Below the pieces are notes generated by a model that saw only the letters and a list, made by a program, of their open reading frames with translations, did not search any database and was not told where the DNA came from. Both the position numbers and the translations under genes were made by a program. Source: JACQXM01 sp964569425 (GTDB lineage Bacteria; Planctomycetota; Phycisphaerae; UBA1845). Taken from it: a stretch of DNA of 10,804 bases. The stretch covers positions 1-10,804 of the forward strand of contig CAZMVD010000137.1 of NCBI GenBank assembly GCA_964569425.1. The letters run 5' to 3'. Positions within the stretch are counted from its first letter, which is position 1, and every line of letters starts with the position of its first letter. Shown piece by piece: positions 1-6,017 of this stretch.

Positions 1-843
1 GGCACGCCGGGGGTCACCTGCACGGGGCCGGTCGCGGGCGCCTGCCGCCTCCTCGACCTGGACTTCGACGGAGACTACGACAGCGCCGATGCGATGTTGT
101 TCGACAGCCTGCCGCAGGGCTTAGGCCGTCACCCGGGGCGTACGGCGACGGGCGTCCGACAGCCGTTTGGGCATCAGGGGTTACTTGTCGATGCAGAGGT
201 CGGCAGTTATCAAAACCGTCAAAGGCAATTCACATTCGGGCGCCGGCGTTTTCTGCAACGGGATCCACTTGTTGGAAGGAACCGCCCGGGTAACGAGTAT
301 CACAGTTCGCTCGTACTTTATTCATATGGCAACTATAGTCCCATGAATAATCTGGATTGGAATGGCCTCTGGAACCGCCCGAGAAGTGGACCGAGTACTC
401 CTGCGCCTGAACCCAAGTGCCGGTGCCCACATATTGACTGGGATTGGAGATGGGTAAAAGTATCCGACAGGTGCAAGCAAACGAAGTTTTATAATTGTCA
501 TGGGTACGCCTTTGGTCACGAAGAGTGGATTCAGCAGTTTCCCGGCGATCCGTACCCACCTCCACCTCCACCCAGTACGGACCTACCTTGTCCCGGCCCC
601 GGCGAGAGCCCATCATGTCCGCCTGGAACGGATCCGATATTCCAGAGTCCCCTAAGTGGCGGGCATTCAATGGTCCATTTATGCGATAATGATGGATGTG
701 GATGGTATCAAAAGTGCGGTCAAGAACCGATTAGTGGTCCACATGATACGACGGAGCAGGCATTGGTGGACTGCAATTACCCTGTTCCACCGGGCAGTGG
801 TCCGGGCAGTCCAAAGTGCTCGTGTATTCCTGCGTCAAACTGA
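1..843 (+). CDS. RHS repeat-associated core protein, 3' part, with Cys/His-motif C-terminal tip (candidate polymorphic toxin)
   Basis: The reading frame is open from base 1, so the N-terminal bulk lies outside the window; 280 residues are visible. At bases 55-100 there is a dockerin-like calcium loop (DLDFDGDYDSADA). Bases 154-369 hold a typical RHS core end: PFGHQGLLVDAE, GSYQNRQ, RRFLQRDPL, LYSYGNYSPMNNLDWNGL. RHS cores form a shell that encloses a variable C-terminal domain. Here the tip (bases about 370-840, roughly 157 residues) is Cys-rich and has a Pro-rich stretch. It carries NCHGYAFG (Cys at 496-498, His next) followed by EEWI, then GGHSMVH near 658-681. An early Cys-His and a later His are compatible with a papain/NlpC-P60-like hydrolase or an uncharacterised NCHGY family; this is inference. 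Base composition becomes more AT-rich from about base 190, as in many horizontally exchanged RHS tips. A secreted protein gene follows after 27 bases. RHS assignment is firm; toxin function is a hypothesis. Confidence 0.85.
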   Translation, partial: GTPGVTCTGPVAGACRLLDLDFDGDYDSADAMLFDSLPQGLGRHPGRTATGVRQPFGHQGLLVDAEVGSYQNRQRQFTFGRRRFLQRDPLVGRNRPGNEYHSSLVLYSYGNYSPMNNLDWNGLWNRPRSGPSTPAPEPKCRCPHIDWDWRWVKVSDRCKQTKFYNCHGYAFGHEEWIQQFPGDPYPPPPPPSTDLPCPGPGESPSCPPGTDPIFQSPLSGGHSMVHLCDNDGCGWYQKCGQEPISGPHDTTEQALVDCNYPVPPGSGPGSPKCSCIPASN

Positions 844-870
844 GAATGGGCAGATTGAATCCGATTAATT

Positions 871-1659
871 GTGGAGTCAATGAACGTGATGGCTCATAAG
901 GCACGAATAGGCGAGCTTTTCGTTGTGGTTGTGATCCTGCTTGTTGGCATTACATGTCGTCATCCGGTTGAGACGACAGGAACAGCCCAGCTCGGCGAGG
1001 GGACGGCGATAGAGCGGCGGCCAACGACGGTCGAGAACTCCGATTGTTCCGCCCAGACGGGTGCGCAGGACATTACCGACCTTGAAAAGTGGTTCACGAG
1101 TGTGGTACGCGAGGGCAACTGTCCTCCGGCGCTTCGGAGCGACAGGGTCTCCGCGATTCGACGTGCTCAACGGGCGGGGAGTGGACTGCCATGGGAGTCA
1201 AACGCGGAAAGCTGCGATCCGTTTAGGCCAGAATCAATCTCATATGTGAATAGCTTTGGAACGAGAGCGGTTCCATTCTTGGTGCGCCAGCTACCTGATG
1301 AGGGACTAACGGAATGGGCCTTTTGCTATCCACTTTCCAGCTATTTGCCGTGGCAGGATGGCGAGGCGTGGCTTGTGGGTGAGATCGCGGCCTACTATAT
1401 TGAAGTTGTGCTGCGAGACAATTTGTACTTTACGCGCAGCGGCCGGCTACGCTACGTGTCGGAAGCGGAAATGCTAACCATCGATGGCCGGCGAGAATCC
1501 CTGCGATCAGCGGCCAGGAGTTACCTAGATTGGTATTCGAGATGTTTCGATGATGTGAAAGAAATGGTGATTTGCGAGGCTGGAGATCTTCCGGTTGTTA
1601 AGTGGGATTACGATCTTAGTGCAGGTCCATCCTTTGAGAGAGTCTCTCGGCGCGAATGA
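871..1659 (+). CDS. Secreted/lipoprotein of unknown function, candidate immunity partner of the RHS tip
   Basis: The frame opens with GTG at 871; in-frame ATGs at 880 and 889 are alternatives, and no start has an ideal Shine-Dalgarno site (GGAG at 873-876 would best serve 889). The N-terminus has a hydrophobic segment (FVVVVILLVGITC) ending in Cys, so it is probably a signal peptide with a weak lipobox (G-I-T-C). The mature part is about 230 residues. It contains SFGTRAVPFLVRQL, reminiscent of one HEAT-like helix pair, and helical stretches around GEIAAYYIEVVLRD and ESLRSAARSYLDWYSRC. I do not recognise a family. It lies 27 bases after the RHS stop, on the same strand and with the same AT-richer composition, which is the position of immunity genes in RHS loci. 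An exported immunity protein would suit a toxin acting in the periplasm. Function is inferred from context only. Confidence 0.7.
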   Translation: MESMNVMAHKARIGELFVVVVILLVGITCRHPVETTGTAQLGEGTAIERRPTTVENSDCSAQTGAQDITDLEKWFTSVVREGNCPPALRSDRVSAIRRAQRAGSGLPWESNAESCDPFRPESISYVNSFGTRAVPFLVRQLPDEGLTEWAFCYPLSSYLPWQDGEAWLVGEIAAYYIEVVLRDNLYFTRSGRLRYVSEAEMLTIDGRRESLRSAARSYLDWYSRCFDDVKEMVICEAGDLPVVKWDYDLSAGPSFERVSRRE

Positions 1660-1677
1660 GTGGGTGCAGGGCCGACT

Positions 1678-2184
1678 ATGGCGAGACAGCTAATCGGTGA
1701 GATCGGCGGGCTGGCGGACAGTTCGCTGGTCTCCGGTACGCTCCAGGTGAGCGGCGACGGGCGGCAGGCGGAGGCCATCGTGGAGAACTTCTCCGACGAC
1801 GACTACATGGTCCAGGTCTCCATCACCGCCTTCGCCGATCCGGGCAACTACCTCTGGGTGCGTTACACCGACGCCAACAACGGCTACCGCTTCAAGCTGT
1901 ATGACGATCCCGGCAAGTGCAAGCGCATCCACCTGCACTCGTTCGTGAACGGCGAGGCCACGCTGCTGGATTCGCAGCAGCCAGGTAGGTCGTGCTCAAC
2001 GTAGGGCGGGCTATGCCCGCCGCAACTCGTATACCGCCGGGGAGGCGGGCGGAGCCCGCCCTACGTCGCTCCCGCCTTGCAACCGGACCACGCCGCGGGC
2101 CGGGTGGCCTTCGGCGGCTGGGGCAACTCGCGCTTCGACAATTTCATGATCGGCTACGTAGCAGTTACCGGCGTCTGCCGGTGA
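1678..2184 (+). pseudogene. Remnant of a LamG/DUF1080-like jelly-roll module, interrupted by a palindromic element
   Basis: Frame 1 encodes a beta-sandwich segment: QAEAIVENFSDDDYMVQVSI, GNYLWVRYTDANNGYRFKLY, HLHSFVNGEATLLDSQQPG. This is the pattern of concanavalin-like/DUF1080 modules. An in-frame TAG at 2002-2004 ends it, and that stop lies inside the 68-bp repeat at 1999-2066. After the repeat the same frame resumes with GRVAFGGWGNSRFDNFMIGY, the usual last strands of the same fold, and stops at 2182-2184. The strands normally between these two parts are missing or replaced. There is no convincing start: ATG 1678 and GTG 1660 follow directly on the preceding gene's stop (1657-1659), in the same frame. 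Composition is GC-rich, unlike the preceding 1.4 kb. It may be a displaced module of an RHS-type gene. Its end overlaps the stop of the convergent gene (2165) by 20 bases. Confidence 0.65.
1999..2066. repeat. 68-bp REPIN-like element: two GC hairpins in inverted orientation
   Basis: The ends are perfect 14-bp inverted repeats, ACGTAGGGCGGGCT at 1999-2012 and AGCCCGCCCTACGT at 2053-2066. Each half also folds by itself: GGCGGGC-tat-GCCCGCC on the left and GGCGGGC-gga-GCCCGCC on the right. About 20 bases of spacer separate them. Two inverted short palindromes as one unit is the architecture called REPIN/BIME in other bacteria. These are mobilised by RAYT transposases, none of which is present in this window. 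It sits inside the jelly-roll remnant and brings the TAG stop at 2002-2004. Confidence 0.7.
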
Positions 2185-3076
2185 CCCGGGTCAGGCTGAG
2201 CAGCAGGAACACGCCGATCAACGGGCTGACCATGCCGATGCCGCAGAAGCGCACGCCAACGCGCGGGCCCATGTTGACGTTGTCGTTCTCGTTGCCCGCC
2301 CCGTTGTCGTTGCCGTTTCCGCCCGAATTGTCGTTGGTGTTGTTGTTGGCATTGGTGTTGCCGTTAGCCGGCGGCTCATTGTCATTGCCATTGTCATTGC
2401 CGTTGTCGTCGCCATTGTCGTTGGTGTTATCCGGCACGTTGTCGTTCGTGTTGGTGTTTTGGTTGTCATTGTCGTTGCCGGGCACATTATCATTCCCATT
2501 GCCATTGCCCGGATCGGGTTCCTGGCCATTCGAGACGGTGAACGCCAGGGTGCCTCCCGAGATGTTCCCCAGGGCCGGCGAAAAGTCCCGCGGCGCGACG
2601 AAGCTGGCCGAAAACTCCGTCGCACTCGAGCCGGATTCGGCATCGCCCAGCACCGTCAACGTGCCATTGCCGTTCACGGTAACCGCCAGGGTCCCGACCA
2701 GAATCGGGGCGGCGCTCAGGGTCAACAGATTCGGCTGGCTCATCAACAGCACCGACGCGGCCGAGGGTGTCGGCAGACCCGCCGCCTGGAAGCCATAGGC
2801 CGTCGGATCCAGAAACCAGGTGAACTGAATCGGCACCAGATCAGCGCTGGTGCCATTGACGTCAAACACCAGGCTGCGCAAATCGGACAGCGGGTTGTCG
2901 GTGCCGCTGGCGGAAAGCAGGATGTCTACGGTGGCCTGGGTTCCCACGGCCACCGGTCCGGTAATGGCCTGGCCGCTCGGGGCGCGAGCGCTCAGGGTAA
3001 TGACGATGTCGCCCTGGACCCGTCCAACCATGAACAACATGGCAAGCACGACCGTCGATTGAAACGCAATACGCAT
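2165..3076 (-). CDS. Secreted cohesin-like protein with Asn/Asp/Gly linker and Cys-containing C-terminal membrane anchor
   Basis: 303 residues. ATG at 3076 is preceded by GAAAGGA (3084-3090 on the opposite strand) at good spacing. Residues 1-22 are a signal peptide. Residues 23-183 look like a cohesin-type beta-sandwich (VAVGTQATVDILLSASGTDN, LRSLVFDVNG, PILVGTLAVTVNGNGTL), a fold common in planctomycete surface proteins. Residues 187-269 are a low-complexity Asn/Asp/Gly/Thr linker built on NDN, encoded at 2270-2518 by near-repeats of TTGTC/CATTGCC. The end is VGVRFCGIGM (Cys278), a hydrophobic segment (281-296) and a basic tail (RRR). Signal peptide, ectodomain, flexible linker, Cys motif, membrane segment and basic tail form a sorting-signal layout comparable to MYXO-CTERM. 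It lies divergent from the DUF4382-like gene. The ligand is unknown; the cohesin assignment is by pattern only. Confidence 0.85.
   Translation of the reverse strand: MRIAFQSTVVLAMLFMVGRVQGDIVITLSARAPSGQAITGPVAVGTQATVDILLSASGTDNPLSDLRSLVFDVNGTSADLVPIQFTWFLDPTAYGFQAAGLPTPSAASVLLMSQPNLLTLSAAPILVGTLAVTVNGNGTLTVLGDAESGSSATEFSASFVAPRDFSPALGNISGGTLAFTVSNGQEPDPGNGNGNDNVPGNDNDNQNTNTNDNVPDNTNDNGDDNGNDNGNDNEPPANGNTNANNNTNDNSGGNGNDNGAGNENDNVNMGPRVGVRFCGIGMVSPLIGVFLLLSLTRVTGRRR
2270..2518 (-). repeat. Low-complexity NDN-type coding repeat
   Basis: This stretch of the cohesin-like gene consists of degenerate six-base-like units that read GGCAAT, GACAAC and AACGAC on the coding strand. It encodes about 83 residues dominated by Asn, Asp, Gly and Thr. 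Repeats of this kind are prone to length change by slippage. The strand opposite carries long open frames that are artefacts of the repeat. Confidence 0.8.
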
Positions 3077-3408
3077 GGTTCGTTCCTTTCGGCGACTTCA
3101 GGCCGGTTGTCCCCGTTCCGCTACACGAAAGTGGGCTCCGTCCGATCCTGATGCATTCGCGCGCGTCGCCGGCGCGGGTTATCGGCCGACCGTGGACCGG
3201 CCGCCTGGTCCGGCCGATATTATTCGAGGCGGCAGCCGACCGGGCTCAACCCCCTTCGAGTTTATCGTATGATTTACGTTTGGGTATAGTCTGATCAAGG
3301 GCTGCCGGCGTCCGACTTTGCTCTGGGTCAGGGCGAGCAAGAAGCCCGTGCCGGAAAACTTCTCGTATTTCCTTGATCCAGCCCCATTCCTATTGAAAGG
3401 ACGAAACC
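3077..3408. promoter_or_regulatory. Divergent intergenic region with a nested inverted repeat
   Basis: The 332-bp spacer between the cohesin-like gene (-) and the DUF4382-like gene (+) holds no convincing gene. It contains a perfect 9-bp inverted repeat, TATCGGCCG at 3180-3188 and CGGCCGATA at 3211-3219, with GGACC/GGTCC (3194-3198 and 3207-3211) nested between. An AT-richer stretch (about 3260-3290) includes TATAGT at 3285-3290, a possible -10 for the plus-strand gene, but no good -35 is visible. The inverted repeat could be an operator or a leader hairpin; its role is unknown. Confidence 0.4.
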
Positions 3409-4689
3409 ATGTGCGGACGAGTTTCTCTCGCGGGAGTGGTTCTTGCAGTCCTGGGTGTGGGCGTGGCGGGCCTGAGTTGCCGTCCCGCGCCGCAACCGGA
3501 CGAATCGAACGGCGGTTTGGGAAGTATGCGTCTGCTCATCACCGACGCGCCGTTCCCATTTGAATTCATCGAAGAGGCATTGATTACCATCACCCGCGTC
3601 GAGGTGCGTCGCGCGGGCGCGGAGGCGGACCTGTGCGGGTCCAGCGTCTGTCTCGCCGGGGCTTGTGCGGCCGGGCCGACCTGCGATGACGCGGACCCGT
3701 GCACGATCGACACCTGCGATCTGGACGACGGGCAATGCACCTTCACGCCGGTCGGTTGCGGAGTGGACGAGACCTGCGAGGACGGCCGGTGCGTGCGTGC
3801 TTGCGCTTTCGACGCCGATTGCGACGATGCCGACGCCTGCACGACCGATACGTGCGTGAACGATCTCTGTTCCTATGCGGTTCCATCGTGTGATGACGCG
3901 GATCCCTGCACGGCCGACGCCTGCAACCCCGTCGATGGATCGTGCTCGAACGTTCCGGTGGACTGTCTCGACAGCCAGGTGTGCGTCGATGGCGCTTGTG
4001 CCGACGTTTGCAGCGCGGACAGCGATTGCGAGGATGCCGGCGGCAACCCGTTCGTCGTCATCTTCGAAGGAACCAGGGAATTCAACCTGCTCGACCTTCG
4101 CAACGGCCGGACCGACCTGCTCGCGGAAGCCGATATTCCGGCGGGAACCTATACGCAAATGCGCCTCATCGTTACCGAGGGAAGGGTGACGCTGATCGAC
4201 GGACGCGAATTTGTGCTCCGCGTGCCCAGCGGGGCACAGACGGGCATCAAACTCCATTTCACGTTCGAGGTGGCTGCCGGCGAGGAGACCGTTCTCCTCC
4301 TTGACGTGGATCTCAGTCGCGCGTTCCTGCCGATCCCCGGCGGACGGATTGACTCGGTCGGACAGATCGCCATGTTCCGCTTTGCCCCCTCCATCGCCAT
4401 GCGGCTGATCGACCTGTTGGATGCCGGATCGATCAGCGGGACGGTGCAGGACGACATGGGCGGCCCATTGGCGGGCGCTGCCGTGACGGCCTTCCTTGAC
4501 GGAGCGGAAGTGACCAGCACTTCGACGGATGCCGACGGCGCCTTCGCCTTCGGCGGCTTGGTAACCGGAACCTATCGCGTGGAATTCTCGCTGGGCGGCT
4601 TTGACGACACCGCGGTGAACGGTGTGGAGGTGTTGGCCGGTCAGACCACCGCGAATGTCAATGCGGTGATGACGCCGACCGCGCCGTAG
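3409..4689 (+). CDS. DUF4382-like lipoprotein with inserted Cys-rich repeats and C-terminal carboxypeptidase-regulatory-like domain
   Basis: 426 residues. ATG 3409 follows GAAAGGA at 3396-3402. Residues 1-24 are a signal peptide ending in GLSC, a likely though imperfect lipobox. Residues 40-70 (MRLLITDAPFP, EEALITITRVEV) and 215-335 (REFNLLDLRNGRTDLL, IPAGTYTQMRLIV, TGIKLHFTFEV, LLLDVDLSRAF) match the DUF4382 pattern. Between them, residues about 75-209 are a Cys-rich block. It has three repeats starting CDD-A-D-x-C-T (Cys 92, 138, 161), two C-x-DG-x-C modules and two DxDC loops, resembling Cys-rich repeats of myxobacterial and planctomycete surface proteins. Residues 341-426 (ISGTVQDDMGGPLAGAAVTA, STDADGAFAFGGLVTGTYRV) are a carboxypeptidase-regulatory-like/CNA-B type beta-sandwich. 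The protein is therefore a modular outer-surface lipoprotein. A hairpin follows at 4724-4757. Binding partners are unknown. Confidence 0.88.
   Translation: MCGRVSLAGVVLAVLGVGVAGLSCRPAPQPDESNGGLGSMRLLITDAPFPFEFIEEALITITRVEVRRAGAEADLCGSSVCLAGACAAGPTCDDADPCTIDTCDLDDGQCTFTPVGCGVDETCEDGRCVRACAFDADCDDADACTTDTCVNDLCSYAVPSCDDADPCTADACNPVDGSCSNVPVDCLDSQVCVDGACADVCSADSDCEDAGGNPFVVIFEGTREFNLLDLRNGRTDLLAEADIPAGTYTQMRLIVTEGRVTLIDGREFVLRVPSGAQTGIKLHFTFEVAAGEETVLLLDVDLSRAFLPIPGGRIDSVGQIAMFRFAPSIAMRLIDLLDAGSISGTVQDDMGGPLAGAAVTAFLDGAEVTSTSTDADGAFAFGGLVTGTYRVEFSLGGFDDTAVNGVEVLAGQTTANVNAVMTPTAP
3682..3966 (+). repeat. Three Cys-rich coding repeats (CDDADxCTxDxC)
   Basis: Three units begin at 3682, 3820 and 3889. 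Each encodes CDDAD-[PA]-CT-x-D-[TA]-C followed by a short loop and two more cysteines. The second and third are directly adjacent and share a Cys codon. A 60-bp segment encoding a different Cys module separates the first two. DNA identity between copies is moderate, so the duplication is not recent. Confidence 0.75.
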
Positions 4690-4723
4690 CGCCCGGCGCA
4701 GGATCGCGGACATGAACCGCGCG

Positions 4724-4757
4724 GCGATGGGCTGCCTGCTTCCGGGCGGCCCATCGC
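4724..4757. terminator. Hairpin between convergent genes, probable bidirectional terminator
   Basis: GCGATGGGC at 4724-4732 pairs perfectly with GCCCATCGC at 4749-4757. The stem can be extended inward by a G-T pair and three more pairs, leaving an 8-base loop. It starts 35 bases after the DUF4382-like stop and lies between convergent transcription units. No T-run follows on either strand, so it is not a classical intrinsic terminator. Confidence 0.45.
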
Positions 4758-4844
4758 TGCGCATCAGGACATCCGGCCCGCAGAGAATACGCATCGCGGG
4801 GCGACTGTTTTCGGGCGCAAAATCGTGGCTCAAGTCGCGAAGCT

Positions 4845-4922
4845 TTACTTCGGCTTCTTGCCCTTGTTCCAGGTGACAATCATCAAAGGGATTCCTGCCA
4901 GCACCATGCCCGTACCGAGCAT
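4845..4922 (-). CDS. 25-codon membrane mini-protein (second half of a TGA-split mini-gene)
   Basis: ATG at 4922 encodes MLGTGMVLAGIPLMIVTW followed by a basic tail with NKGKK, stopping at TAA 4847-4845. It is one hydrophobic segment plus a positively charged C-terminus. It is in the same frame as the upstream 25-codon frame at 5015-4938; only TGA plus five codons lie between. A GAGGGAG Shine-Dalgarno-like sequence overlaps that TGA, so it could be translated by reinitiation. Alternatively the two halves are one 56-codon gene with a readthrough, recoded or mutated TGA. No homologue is recognised. Confidence 0.45.
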   Translation of the reverse strand: MLGTGMVLAGIPLMIVTWNKGKKPK

Positions 4923-4937
4923 ATCGAAGGCGCTCCC

Positions 4938-5015
4938 TCAACAAAATTTGACTTTGAGACCGATCCCGCAGATCGGCAAGATCGCGGACAGCAGGAAGAG
5001 TTTCGAAATTCCCAT
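4938..5015 (-). CDS. 25-codon membrane mini-protein (first half of a TGA-split mini-gene)
   Basis: ATG 5015 has an excellent ribosome site, AGGAG at 5023-5027, seven bases upstream. It is preceded by a perfect TATAAT (5061-5066, minus strand). The peptide begins MGISKLFLLSAILPICGIGL and ends LKVKFC before TGA at 4940-4938. It has one hydrophobic segment and two cysteines. Longer frames opening upstream at 5261 have no such signals and read through non-coding-like sequence, so the short start is preferred. The same frame continues past the TGA into a second hydrophobic segment with a basic tail. Confidence 0.5.
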   Translation of the reverse strand: MGISKLFLLSAILPICGIGLKVKFC

Positions 5016-5053
5016 CTCGTATCTCCTGTCGAAAGAATCGCCTTCCCTATCGT

Positions 5054-5089
5054 TCGACGGATTATAGTCGAGACTTTCCTTTCGTGCAG
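5054..5089 (-). promoter_or_regulatory. Putative promoter of the mini-gene, -10 inside a palindrome
   Basis: Minus-strand TATAAT occupies 5061-5066. A -35 element at the proper distance (5083-5089) is poor. The -10 lies between TCGAC at 5054-5058 and GTCGA at 5067-5071, a 5-bp inverted repeat with 8-bp spacing that could be a repressor operator. Transcription from here would give a leader of about 40 bases before ATG 5015. Confidence 0.4.
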
Positions 5090-5223
5090 GGTGGGCCGCA
5101 AACACCACACGGTCGGCCTTTGCGCCCGCCGGCTTCCTGACGAACCCAAAGACAGCCCGCGCAGTACGGACCGACCCAACCCCGGTCTTGGAATGCGCCG
5201 CGCCGCGCACCGCGCCAACCCGA

Positions 5224-5730
5224 TTACCGGCGAGGCAACCGCCCCGCGCACCGAACTTCAAAAGGTCTCACCCCGTCCACGTCGCCCAATTCCAGCGACG
5301 ATTCCGCCTCCACCGAGATCGCGCCCGAGATGTTGCCATACAATTCCGTCAGCACGCCCTCGACGGTGATGCCGGGCAGCGTTGGCCGCGGGGCGTATTC
5401 CACGAGCATCCCGCCAAGTCCGCGGCGAATCGTAGTTACCGTGAAGGCAAGATCCGCCGTCGGGATCGACCGCGTGACCTCCGCCCCGACGACGATGGTT
5501 TCGCCATTCACCGTGAGCGTTCCATCGTCGCCCACCGTCGCCTCAGCCGGTTGCGAAAACTCATCCTCCACTGTCATGCCGTTTTCGTCGGTGGCGCGCA
5601 TGACGCAATCCAATGTTCCGCCGAAGTCCCCGGGTACCAGCGCCCCGGGGAAGAACACTCCGCACCCCGAGCAAGCCGTCGGAATTACCAGCGCAAGCCA
5701 TGCGCATCGCAGAATGCGCAATCGGCGCAT
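5224..5730 (-). CDS. Putative lipoprotein of unknown function
   Basis: 168 residues from ATG 5730. The start is chosen because MRRLRILRCAWLALVIPTACSGC-type sequence directly gives a basic n-region, a hydrophobic core and a Cys (TAC or SGC) as lipidation site. The frame also extends upstream to a TTG at 5853 that has a strong AGGAG site (5860-5864). Using it would put 41 non-hydrophobic residues before the signal peptide, which is unlikely, but the ATG itself has only a weak ribosome site. The mature part is acidic and beta-rich (FGGTLDCVMRATDENG, GTLTVNGETIVVGAEV, MLVEYAPRPTLPGI, SLELGDVDGV). I do not recognise a family. Neighbours are the mini-gene downstream and the lipoyl-transferase gene upstream, both on the same strand. 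Confidence 0.75.
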   Translation of the reverse strand: MRRLRILRCAWLALVIPTACSGCGVFFPGALVPGDFGGTLDCVMRATDENGMTVEDEFSQPAEATVGDDGTLTVNGETIVVGAEVTRSIPTADLAFTVTTIRRGLGGMLVEYAPRPTLPGITVEGVLTELYGNISGAISVEAESSLELGDVDGVRPFEVRCAGRLPRR

Positions 5731-5917
5731 CGAAGCTGAATGCCTGTCGTCACCGGGACAGGTCCCTCGACATCTCGCGCCACCCGCGTTCTTCATGGAT
5801 CGATCCGCGAACTGACATTCACGTAAGGACACTCGGTCGCATTCGGGGTTCAAATCGCACTCCTATGGCAAGCCGATGTTGCGGGACGGTTCACCGTTCC
5901 GCATCGTGGATGGTTTC

Positions 5918-5923
5918 AGTATA
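5918..5923 (-). promoter_or_regulatory. Possible -10 element (TATACT) upstream of the lipoprotein gene
   Basis: On the minus strand TATACT sits about 65 bases before the AGGAG/TTG at 5864-5853. A short palindrome ACGGT-tc-ACCGT lies just downstream (about 5885-5896). No good -35 was found, so this is weak. Confidence 0.2.
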
Positions 5924-6017
5924 CGTCGAAGCCAGTGTCCTGGCCCACCGGCGACCCCAACGAAAGTCACCGAAGCGGCCCGGCCGATGGCGGGCATCCT
6001 GTGGGACGATGACGGCC

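Noticed and set aside
1992..2798. Plus-strand frame rich in Leu, Ser and Pro
   Set aside because: It is the complement of the NDN repeat linker of the cohesin-like gene and starts inside the palindromic element.
4938..4940. TGA as a selenocysteine codon
   Set aside because: The downstream bases show no convincing SECIS hairpin, and no selenocysteine genes are visible in the window; kept only as one option for the split mini-gene.
3328..4944. 538-codon open frame on the minus strand
   Set aside because: It is antisense to the well-supported DUF4382-like gene, has a shadow-like composition rich in Arg, Ala, Gly and His, and has no ribosome site or recognisable domain.
5016..5261. Upstream extension of the mini-gene frame (starts at 5251 or 5261)
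   Set aside because: Arg/Ala-rich sequence with no ribosome site; the -10 element and AGGAG lie downstream, next to ATG 5015.
5224..5853. TTG start at 5853 for the lipoprotein gene
   Set aside because: It has a good AGGAG site but would place 41 polar residues before the signal peptide; ATG 5730 was preferred, with doubt noted.
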